A DNA stretch of 64,000 bases. Origin: Plotosus lineatus (Eukaryota; Chordata; Actinopteri; Siluriformes; Plotosidae). Positions within the stretch are counted from its first letter, which is position 1. The number at the start of each line of letters is the position of its first letter. The notes under the pieces are model-generated. The model saw only the letters and a list, made by a program, of their open reading frames with translations. It was not told the origin of the DNA and searched no databases. Below are positions 55,612-64,000 of the stretch, piece after piece. The stretch spans positions 19,843,919 to 19,907,918 of the forward strand of contig CM045750.1 of assembly GCA_024760905.1 (NCBI GenBank). Reading direction: 5' to 3'. The position numbers and the translations under genes were made by a program.

Positions 55612-56652
55612 GAAGTGTAGATACTTCCCGACTTACATTCATTCGTTTTACATTTTTTCAATTTTACGAATTTAAAAAAAAAAAAAAAGTCAAATTTTGA
55701 GTTTAACATGCCCTCTGTAGTACGAAACATACCTACGTAGTATGCTGACATAATTACGCAATGATGTAATGATGCTGCATCCATTGTTTACAAAAGACAA
55801 ACTGAAGATGCCCCTCCTTCTTCCAGTTTACTGAGTGTTACCCTTGTGTTAAGGCGTAGTCTCTGTGATCTCTGTGTTTACACGGTTTTTCAGACTTTTG
55901 TAACCCGACGCAAATGTGGTTGGTCAGAAGCGTAAGCCTACTAGCATGGGTGCAAGTTTTCTAGCATATGCCAGAATTTCCGGTTTTCCCAAGACTGAAT
56001 TAACTATCTGTTTGGATTGGTGCAATCTACCATGCATACTCAGTTAAGCAAAGAGAGTTTTAAAATGAATGAAAATCCGAATACTGAACAGAAAGAGAAC
56101 CCTCCACTCTGCTGGTGATTCACATCAGTGCAGGCTGAGTACTAAACGAGTATTCAACGGCACCTTGCTCACTTGAAAGACTGGAAGTCCTGATGGCCCA
56201 CGTTTTGTCTCAAGCACAAGCAAGTCAACTACTTTCGGTGGAGCGCCTCACATATTGTAAGCGTTGATAGGCTGTTTTAAGCTTCATGTAAAGTGACTCG
56301 GCTCAGCTTCATGTAAAGTGACCATCCGTCGACCATCGGAACCATTTACAAGCAGAAAGACCGGATCATAGAGAATGTTAAAGGTTATATTTGATACTGT
56401 ATTTTATATTTGATGCGTGAATTTGATTAAAATGTATATATTTATAATTATTTTGTTTGAATTTAATTTATTTGAAATTAATGTTGATATAATTTTATAT
56501 ATTTGATATTATTTTACAATGTTATGTTTATAATAATTATTTAGGGGTGTTTTATGAGATACAGTAATGGTATTTATGGATGTATAGTACAGTATGAACG
56601 TCATACGTCACTGGAACCGAACAAAAACGTAAGTTGGGGAGCGTCTGTATGT
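55612..56652. mobile_element. Tigger-like element remnant
   Basis: The left edge TAGATACTTCCCGACTTACA and the right edge, in reverse TACAGACGCTCCCCAACTTA, are imperfect inverted repeats of the pogo/Tigger kind. The plus strand at about 56318-56390 reads HPSTIGTIYKQKDRIIENVK, resembling the helix-turn-helix start of Tigger/CENP-B-like transposases. About 1 kb long with no DDE domain recognised, so it is a dead deletion derivative. Confidence 0.6.
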
Positions 56653-56761
56653 GTATATAGAGGTTTTGCAGTCACGTGACACGCCAAGTAGCAACTCTGT
56701 TTATGCCGCCATACTGGAGTGAGAACAAACGTATACTTTGCAATTGAGGTGCCTGTTTTTA

Positions 56762-57060
56762 GCGTGGGTAGATTATATAAATATGAATGCTGACAGCTGT
56801 AATACAATCCTTTTTGTGCTTTCCGAGCTCCGTGGTAATTATGATAACGATCATAAACAACAGTATATTCAAAAACTACGGTTATCAGGGCTAACAAATG
56901 ACCCATACGTTTTGCCCGATGGTATGGTATAATGATATGGATGAAGCAACAGACAGGATACCTGGTTTAACATACCCAGATATCTATAATTATTTGATTA
57001 ATCACACATCTGATTATACTCACGAAAAACTGAAAAGTTTCAAAGGACTTACAGTGTAGC
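56762..57060 (+). pseudogene. YqaJ-associated protein N-terminal remnant
   Basis: The first frame gives ELRGNYDNDHKQQYIQKLRL and NDPYVLPDGMV. After a one-base shift near 56930 it continues as DEATDRIPGLTYPDIYNYLI and KLKSFKGL. The YPDIYNYLI and KxxKSLEAY-like blocks mark this transposon-encoded protein, upstream of its SWIM and YqaJ nuclease parts, which are absent here. Confidence 0.65.
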
Positions 57061-57609
57061 AATCATTGTTAATGATTACTCCCCCCAGAACTTTGTATAT
57101 TCCGGTTCTGTAATGCATTGTGGGATTAAATAACTGAAGCGGAAACCAAAGAACGGCCTGTTTGTTGTGTGTGTTAGAACACGTATTGAAGACTGTTAAA
57201 GTTAAATCTGGGAAGCGTATGAGTATTTTTTATCTGGATGGGTCTCGACACTTCGCAAGCATATTATACCCAGGAAAGCCTCTAATATCGCCCATGGCAA
57301 GCTGTGTGAGGACACCAAAGTATTAATCATGGCAAAGGTAATTATGACTCACATTTTTATTTATTTATTTTTTTTTTTATTATTTTTTTTTTTTTTTATC
57401 ATTTTGCCTACATTGTATATTAAGCACAAACATGTGGATCTAAATATATGAAGTATTATACTAGTTATATTATATACTGTATATACTGTACATGTTATAA
57501 TAAAGACTAAATTGCATTTTAGCTGCCCTCAGCTTATAAATGGACACCAGATATACAGTTAAATAGAATCAAACTGTGGTTCAGACAATGATAATAATAA
57601 TATATCTAC

Positions 57610-57805
57610 TGATAAAAATCACTTGCCTCCAACAAAATGTTCGCTACATACACGACTGGTGGGAGCTGGTCGCCAATCTTTCCTTTTGTTGTTGGTATCA
57701 GTTCTTTTCAAAGCAGAAATCCATTTCTCACATCAGACCTTATTGGCAGCAAATCTATGATATTTAACACCCGCTTTCTTTCCTCTATAATTTGTACAAC
57801 CGACA
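57610..57805 (-). pseudogene. THAP-domain remnant of the same element
   Basis: On the reverse strand MIAVGCTNYRGKKAGVKYHR F begins at 57804, giving the first cysteine region and H of a THAP C2CH finger. After a frameshift near 57730, WRPAPTSRVCSEHFVGG supplies the W-P and CSEHF end. THAP fingers are the DNA-binding part of this transposase class. Two frame breaks make it non-functional. Confidence 0.68.
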
Positions 57806-57974
57806 GCAATCATCGTGTAAGTGCCATTTTGTACTTGTTTGATAAATAAATGCAGTATTAATCCCTTACACACGCTTGTGTTATTGTGTTGGGGCTGGAG
57901 TGAATGGTTTGTTTTCACACCAATGTGGCGGCCGCATTGGGATAATGTATGCATGACGTCAGCTGCAAAACCTC

Positions 57975-58688
57975 TATATTTGAATGTTGGTATATGCACA
58001 TCTGTAGCTTAGTGTAATTCCTTTGTTGTCTTTTGTGCAATTTATTTTTGCAATTGCTGCTAAACAAAGAGCTGCTAAACTGATTTTCATTGTTCATGCA
58101 ACAGTCGGACCTCTTACCCATTTACGATGTTTATCGAAGTACCAACTCTTGGAAAAACTTAATGGTTCTGCTGAATGATCCTCAACAGATTTAAAGCTTG
58201 AGAATTGAGGCCTGTATCTCAATAAAGTTTGATCCCAGGGGTTATCAGAGAATGCTTTGTTTGACAAGCAGTCATAATCATTAGCTCCTATATACACATA
58301 CATGAAATAATGATTTAAAATTACCCAAGGTAGACTACAGCAAAGCTCGAGAGATATCTTGCGATACTCAAAGCAAACAGAATGCACCTAAGCTCAGTTT
58401 GGTGTGAAGAGATATTTAAGTGAGGGTCAAAGAGACAAAAGTGCGTTTAATCTGTGATGATGGTTCAATCTAACAATGCCACAGGCATGTTCAGAGTGAT
58501 GAGTAGACTCTGACCTATTTGTCAGATTGACAGGAGGACAAGAAAGATTTTTGATGGTGAGGCAAAGTGTCAGCAAATCATCTGAACTTGTACAACTTTG
58601 AATGACCGCTGATCCCACTGACAGATGTGACATATAATGTTGACATCATTGATCAACTGTGACTTGATTGCCCCGTATGGATACTGTA
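57975..58688. other. No recognised feature
   Basis: Unique-looking sequence; 68- to 97-codon frames have no family resemblance. Confidence 0.4.
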
Positions 58689-59170
58689 CAGGGATCCCTC
58701 ACTTTTCGCGGTTAATTGGGACCGAGATCCCCACGCGGCCATTGAAATCCGCGAAGTAGGATCACCCCAACCCCCACCCCCATCCCCACCCCCGACTGAC
58801 GTATATGTACATTTATGTGTGTATATTATATCAATAAATACATACCCAATGCTATAAATGATTATGATAACAATTAAACATTGAAAAATGAACATATGAT
58901 GTAAATAAAATATAAATACAGATGCTCTCCAACTTCCCAACTTGTCTCCAGTTTTGATGGGAGATTTTGGGTCGTGTTTTTGTTTTGTGTTGTTTTTTTT
59001 TTTTTTTTTTGCATAATTGGCCTTGTTTTTGTCACATTTTCCTTAACTTTTCCACCTATTCTTCCTTAATTTCCTTATTTTTTAATTCGATGAACATTTA
59101 TTTATTCTTTTAAAAACTGTGATGCACTGAAGCCACATTAAATTAAGCGGGAAGTGGCGAGGAATCCCTG
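58689..59170 (+). mobile_element. Tigger-like MITE copy
   Basis: CAGGGATCCCTCACTTTTCG to AGTGGCGAGGAATCCCTG with flanking TA. Arms contain GGTTAATTGGGACCGAGATC and CACTGAAGCCACATTAAATT, a good match to the 742 copy before its SINE insertion. Confidence 0.87.
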
Positions 59171-59209
59171 TATATTGGTATGTTAGGAAGTATACTGTAT
59201 ATATGGGAT

Positions 59210-59345
59210 TATGTCTCTCGGCTGGTCTGGGAATGCCTCACTGTCTGCCGGAAAAGCTGGAGGAAGTGGTTGGGAAGAGGCATGTCTGGACCTCATTGTT
59301 TAGGCCATGACCCGACCCCGGATTAAGTGGAGGAAGATGAGGACG
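59210..59345 (+). mobile_element. Rex3-type LINE 3' fragment
   Basis: TCTCGGCTGGTCTGGGAATG, GCTGGAGGAAGTGGTTGGGA and CGACCCCGGATTAAGTGGAG match the last about 130 bp of Rex3 coding and 3' end, finishing GGAAGATGAGGACGAAG without a long GATG tail. Confidence 0.75.
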
Positions 59346-59384
59346 AAGCTGGATACTGTACACACTCTCTTAATCAATCCGCTT

Positions 59385-59615
59385 CTCAATCTCACATTCA
59401 CACTCACACCTAGCAGCAATTTAGGACACTTCACCCAATATGCATGTCTTTGGTTAATTGAATGAAACCAGACTACCCAGAGGAAACCCATGCAAGCCTG
59501 AGGAAAACAGACAGCCTTCAAATAAAGATGCCTGAGCCTGGGACTCAGGCCTAGCACCTTCTTGCTTTAGTCAAATACCTTGACCACTTGAACAACATGC
59601 TGTCCTCTTGCTGGG
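59385..59615 (-). mobile_element. SINE-A copy, degenerate, headed
   Basis: Reverse strand: head GCATGTTGTTCAAGTGGTCA, TAGCAAGAAGGTGCTAGGC-like, body GGTTTCCTCTGGGTAGTCTG. The tail is missing. Confidence 0.6.
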
Positions 59616-59659
59616 AGGCATATCTGCTGACTCGTAATGCCACGTAAAATTCCTCTATA

Positions 59660-60125
59660 CAGGGATCTCTCACTTTCTGTGGTTAATGGGGACCGAGACC
59701 CATCTGAGACCACTGATTTCCGCAAAGTAGGATCAACCCCTCTGACTTACGTATACGCACATGTATATGTGTATATAATATCAATAAATACATATCCAAT
59801 TCTATAAATGCTGATAATAACAATTAAACATTTAAAAATAATGCTTATGCAAATAAAATATAAATATACACACACACATACAGTCATGCGCGCGCACACA
59901 CTCAGATGCGCACCGCACATAAAAATGTAAGTACTATAGTTTTGTTTTGTTTTTTTGTTTGTTTGTTTGTTTTTGTTTTTTTGTTTTTTTCAGAATTGGT
60001 CTTCTTAGCGGCATTTTCCTTAAATTTCTCCCTATTTTTCCTTTTTTTCCCGATGAATACTTTTGAAAAACTTGCTATGCACTGAAGCTGCAGAAACTGA
60101 AGCACGAAGTAGCGAGGGATCACTG
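59660..60125 (+). mobile_element. Tigger-like MITE copy
   Basis: CAGGGATCTCTCACTTTCTG to AAGTAGCGAGGGATCACTG with flanking TA. Interior words are the same as in the other copies. A (TTTG)n run lies at 59940-59985. Confidence 0.87.
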
Positions 60126-60184
60126 TATTGTTAAAAAATACTATATATCTCACTAAAATTTTATCTTCAGAAGCAAGGTCCAGA

Positions 60185-60447
60185 ATAAGAATGCTTGTGT
60201 GGGTTTCCTCTGGGTACTCTGGTTTCCTCCCACAGTCCCGAAACATGCACAGTAGGTTAATTGGCTGTTCCAAATCACTCTTCGGCGTGAGAGTGAGTGT
60301 GAATGCTTGTGTGAGTGTTGGCCCTGCGATGGTCTGGTGAGCTATTCAGAGTGGACACCGCTCCCTGCCCAGGGTCAGCTGACATGAGCGCCAGCCTCTC
60401 CATGACTCGAATTAGAATTGAGCGGTTTAGAAAATGAATGGATGAAT
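60185..60447 (+). mobile_element. SINE-A copy, headless
   Basis: Starts in the body at GCTTGTGTGGGTTTCCTCTG. The GT-prone site is unexpanded (GTGAGAGTGAGTGTGAATGC). The tail is intact: GCCCTGCGATGGTCTGGTGA to GAATTAGAATTGAGCGG, then GAATGGATGAATG. Confidence 0.83.
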
Positions 60448-60597
60448 GCTATCATTTAAGTGATATATAATGATCAAATAAAATATGACTTCCATTGTGT
60501 TCCAGTAGTGGGTGCTGTCTCCCCCACTCATCACCCCTTCCCATTCAAAACATCTTTTCTTGAAACTTGCATCACTGTTGATATACCTGACAAGCTT

Positions 60598-60648
60598 AAA
60601 AAACAAACAAACAAACAAACAAACAAACAAACAAACAAACAAACAAAA
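60598..60648 (+). repeat. (ACAA)n microsatellite
   Basis: About twelve four-base units. Confidence 0.95.
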
Positions 60649-61510
60649 GAAGCACTTAAGCTTTTCTGTTCCGACAAAAGATTTATGGGATTGACATTTG
60701 TACATGAGTGTAATTGGCCCCTGTCCAATTTTGACTTTGTTCTGTGCTCGGGGGAAAAAAAAAGAGAAATGTCTTGAAGATTATGTGATTAGAACAAATT
60801 CAACAGCAAATTACAGCAGAATATGCCACCTTTGTAAGTTCTTCAGGAAGTAAGAGCAAACTTGCTAATCAGGCTAGTGACAAATGTGATGGATTGCTCT
60901 TTGTGCACATGCTGTAAACCAATACATCATCACTATTACTACAGTGGCTCAGGCAATCTGTCACAAAGCAGAATAAGTGCAGATTGGTGGCACGACAAAT
61001 TGCTCCAGCATCTCAAGCTGTGCAATTAAGAGGATCGTTTTTTTGCACTTGGTCCCTCTAGTGGTGTGTGCTGGTGTGCTGTTAGTGGTCAAGGGCTTCA
61101 GGTGTTCTTGGAGGCTCTGGGGCATTTAATGCTTTCATGTTCATCTGTCTTCATTTTCAATGCCCACTGGTGAAGGAGAAATAAGTCAATGAGTCTCTTT
61201 AACAAGTGCAAGCACTTAGTTTTGATTTGGAGAAAGCTACAAGAATTATGGGCATGACATGGCAAATATATCATTGGCCAGTTGAGAGTATTTGCATGTA
61301 TTTTTGTCGCTTAAGAGTCTGGGCAAGCGGAAATATTCCCATTTTTCAGTGGTCTAATAATTACTTATTAACTTCCATTGCTTGGTCAGTACACAGAAAT
61401 CATGAGGATATTATTCCTTTGCAGGAGCTGGAGTTTGTCTGTATAGACTTTTCAAACATCAGCATCATAATCATTGTAATCATCTTCTTCCATTCAATCC
61501 ATGGTCAAGT
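60649..61510. other. No recognised feature
   Basis: Unique-looking sequence of balanced composition between 60800 and 61300. No exon can be supported. Confidence 0.4.
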
Positions 61511-61514
61511 CACA

Positions 61515-62410
61515 GGGGCCGTAGCCTAAGCACTGAGGTCCTGGAGTCTCCACTCCTCAGCCACTTTCTCCAGCTTTTTATGGAGGGACGCCAAAATGTT
61601 TCCAGACCAGCCAAGAGACATAGTCCCTCCAGCGTTTTCTGGATCTACCCCAGATCTCTTCCCAGTTGGATATGCCCAAAACACCAGACTAGGGAGGAAA
61701 TCTGGAGGCATTCTAACCAGATGCCTGGGCCACCTCAACTGACTACTCTTAAGGTTCTACTCTGACCCCAAAGCTCATGATCATAGGTGAGGGTTGCAAA
61801 ATAGATCAACAAGTGAATTGAGCACTTTGCCTTCCAGCTCCACTTCCTCCTCATCACGACAGACCGGTACAGACACCGCTTTACATACAGCAGAGACTGT
61901 ATTGATCAGCCTATTGAGCTGCCATTCCACTCTTCCGAATGACAACCTGAACAACACACCAATTAAACGTTTCCATTTAGGGCAGGACTTCATTCCAGAC
62001 ACGGAGGCTGCATTCCACCTTTTCCCGGCTAAGAACCATGGCCTCAGACTTGGAGGTACTGATTCTTATCCCGGCTGCTGTGTCTTGGCTCTGATTCACT
62101 TCAATGAGAGCTGGAGGTCCCAAATTGATGAAGCCAAAAGGACAAAGCCATCCACAAAAAAAAAACAGAGACGAGATCCTCTGGCCACCAAACCCCCCTA
62201 CGACCCAGCTGAGCCTGGAAATTCTGTCCATAAAAAATATGAGCAGAATCGGTGACCAAGGACACCCTTGATATAGTCCAACCCTCACTGGAAACAAATG
62301 TGACTTCTTGTTACCAAAGCAGACCAAACTTCGGTGATACAGAGACCCAATGACCCATAGCGGCATATCCAGTACACCGCACTCTCGGAGAACACCCCAC
62401 AAGATATCTA
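61515..62410 (-). mobile_element. Rex3-type LINE fragment, RT to C terminus
   Basis: Reverse strand: VRVGLYQGCPWSPILLIFFM and DRISR (RT motif B), then STSKSEAMVLSREKVECSLR V after a damaged motif C, and, past a deletion near 61790-61960, RWPRHLVRMPPDFLPSLVFW AYP and GNILASLHKKLEKVAEEW. The FADD motif itself is lost in a decayed stretch at about 62150. Multiple frame breaks. Confidence 0.78.
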
Positions 62411-63195
62411 AGGAAACAAGGTAATATAATTAGTTTCTGAAATAGTACATTAAAAAAAAAAAAAAAAAAAAAATCACTGCAGCTGGCACTTTTTTCGCTC
62501 AAGCTTTAAGATCCCCTCTTCTGAACAAGGCATCTTCATCTGTGGTTCCAACGTGTTTTGTGGAATTCGCCATTTTATTTCCCATTTTGAACAAGGGGTT
62601 TTTGTTTGTTTGGTTGTTTTTTCGATGAACAGTGAGTACATCATGGACGTTTGTTTGTTTTTAATCTTTTAAGATATTTCCTGTATGCCTTCTTTCTTGA
62701 AAAGAACATCACATGCTACTTTGGAAGCTGCTAAAGATAATAGTACATGATCCAGAGAGTGGGCAGCTCACTCAGCAGTCAGACACACCCAAGTCCATAT
62801 GCAATGCATTGTCTATGCCTCGATCACTCAGATTACACATACAATACTATCATATATTAATTATATTTGATTTCATTAAGATTTTAAGTGATAAATAAGA
62901 ACTTGATGTGATGCTGCTATGCCACAGCAGTGAATGGTAGATACAAAGATACGGAATTCACACCAAGTGTATTTATTAATAAACCAAGCTCAGGTACCCA
63001 ACAGACATGCAATTAAACACACTGTTTCTCAAAGGCATGACAAACTCACAGTTATAGAGCAAGCAGTAAGAAGTCATATTCAAACTGGCAAAAACAGGAA
63101 AAAAAAAACAATAGGAATAAGACAATTTGTTTAGACAAACCTGGTGGCGGACTCTCCCGTAGGGATAGGGTGAGAAGCGCAACCATCTGAGGAGA
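62411..63195. other. No recognised feature
   Basis: Includes an A22 run at 62453. Nothing gene-like. Confidence 0.4.
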
Positions 63196-63199
63196 GCTC

Positions 63200-63464
63200 G
63201 GAGTAAAACCGCTGCTCCTCTGCATTGAGAGGGGCCAGTTGAGGTGGCTCGGGCATCTGGTCAAGACGCCTCACGTTCTCCTCCCTGGTGTGGTGTTTCG
63301 GGGATGTCCAACCGGGAAGAGACCACGGGGACTTGTCTGGGAATGCCTCGGTGTTCCCCAAAAGAGCTGAAGGAAGTGGCAGGGGAGAGGGACGTCTGGA
63401 CCGCATTGCTTAGGCTGCTGCCCTCACAACCCGACCCCGGAATAAGCGGAAGGTGTTGATGATA

Positions 63465-63517
<53 letters not shown>

Positions 63518-63520
63518 AAT
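63200..63520 (+). mobile_element. Rex3-type LINE 3' end with (GAT)n tail
   Basis: GCATTGAGAGGGGCCAGTTG and GGTGGCTCGGGCATCTGGTC encode the RGQLRWLGHLV block. About 40 bp around GGACACGCTGGAGAG is deleted, then CTGGGAATGCCTCGGTGTTC, and the end GAATAAGCGGAAGGTGTTGA flows into (GAT)n at 63458-63530. The long tandem tail matches the known Rex3 style. Confidence 0.8.
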
Positions 63521-63535
63521 GATGATGATTATGAT
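63458..63535 (+). repeat. (GAT)n microsatellite
   Basis: About 23 GAT units with GATAAT interruptions, grown from the Rex3 tail. Confidence 0.96.
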
Positions 63536-64000
63536 GACAAACAGGAATCCAGAACACAGAAACAAAGGCCTGGCAGAGTGCAGGCAATGAGGATGCAATA
63601 GCAATTTGTGTTGTGCTGACTTCAGGCGTCCTCATGCCGTCCTACACCTAGGCCATGACCATCTGTGCTTGCATACTGTGCTCTGTCGTTCTTCTGCCAT
63701 AGAAGCCCTAAAGTGATTGCCTCATTGTTCAACTCCATGACATACCGAGTGGAACTGAGTGAGATCATGACACTTGGCATGAGTAGAAATATTTTGAACA
63801 CAGCTGACATTTTAACACAACGGTTTTAAACAGTTTATGTATCGTTGTGAAAATCTGAAACCCTTACCATGATCTGAGATCATTTGATTCTTGACACAGC
63901 GTATAGAAATGTATCCGCAGTCCATTTAACTGCTTCACTTACTGACAGTGATGTCTTCTTTGCAGAAAATGATACATTCACATCGCCAGCCTGCTGTTCT
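63536..64000. other. No recognised feature
   Basis: Unique-looking sequence to the end of the window. Confidence 0.4.

Larger units (their letters stand above)
56660..57974. mobile_element. ISL2EU/IS4EU-like DNA element, internally deleted
   Basis: Inverted ends GAGGTTTTGCAG at 56660-56671 and CTGCAAAACCTC at 57963-57974, next to TATA on both sides. Inside are two convergent coding remnants: a YqaJ-exonuclease-associated protein on plus and a THAP-type zinc finger on minus. This pairing is known from ISL2EU/IS4EU DNA transposons of fish and invertebrates. At about 1.3 kb it has lost most of both genes. Confidence 0.72.

Overview
The window is ordinary-looking vertebrate, almost certainly teleost, repeat-rich non-coding DNA. 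I found no complete host gene and no RNA gene outside the repeats. The assignment to teleosts rests on several repeat types seen together: Rex3-type and RTE-type LINE fragments, Rex1/CR1- and L2-type reverse transcriptase (RT) remnants, tRNA-derived SINEs with perfect pol III box sequences, hAT/ZBED-like and Tigger-like DNA elements, an ISL2EU/IS4EU-like element, and a very high density of (CA)n, (TA)n and (GA)n microsatellites. Family names are given from memory of the families and were not checked by database search.

Layout. 0-4.6 kb: a Tigger-like MITE (742-2211) split by a SINE, a second SINE type, a long compound microsatellite and a Rex3 3' fragment. 4.6-8.9 kb: a three-level nest. A hAT element with a perfect 8-bp target duplication (4624-8861) holds a hAT-type MITE (5406-8751), which holds a near full-length RTE LINE (5557-8686) whose reading frame is broken twice. 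9-23 kb: SINE copies of several types, a 5'-truncated RTE copy and long dinucleotide arrays. 23.8-26 kb: an old antisense LINE of uncertain clade, split by a SINE. 26.8-31.6 kb: SINEs, a CR1/Rex1-like LINE remnant and a hAT remnant. 32-40 kb: SINEs, a Rex3 fragment, and a Rex1-like LINE 3' end with an open C-terminal frame (35516-36172). 40.5-42 kb: an antisense L2-like LINE split by an RTE fragment with a target duplication. 42-53 kb: SINEs, two RTE fragments with perfect target duplications (48608-49280 and 50805-52012) and a CR1/Rex1-like 3' end. 53-60 kb: four Tigger-like MITE copies, a Tc1-like relic, a Tigger-like element with an HTH remnant, and an ISL2EU/IS4EU-like element with YqaJ-like and THAP-like remnants. 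60-64 kb: SINE, Rex3 and unique sequence.

How the parts relate. The RTE LINE would supply endonuclease and RT. One SINE family (here SINE-B) occurs with two different 3' tails: one made of RTE 5'-leader plus RTE 3'-end sequence, the other a tail ending in (GAATG)-type repeats that is shared with SINE-A. This tail exchange on one tRNA-like head/body is the most interesting organised signal I see. Second comes the observation that long (GT)n arrays recur at the same internal position of many SINE-A copies. Possible host signals are weak: one 60-codon protein-like stretch near 22.27-22.45 kb, a second at 44.85-45.03 kb, a heat-shock-element-like cluster at 13.1-13.2 kb, and CCAAT-box clusters at 15.87-16.04 and 44.3-44.4 kb.
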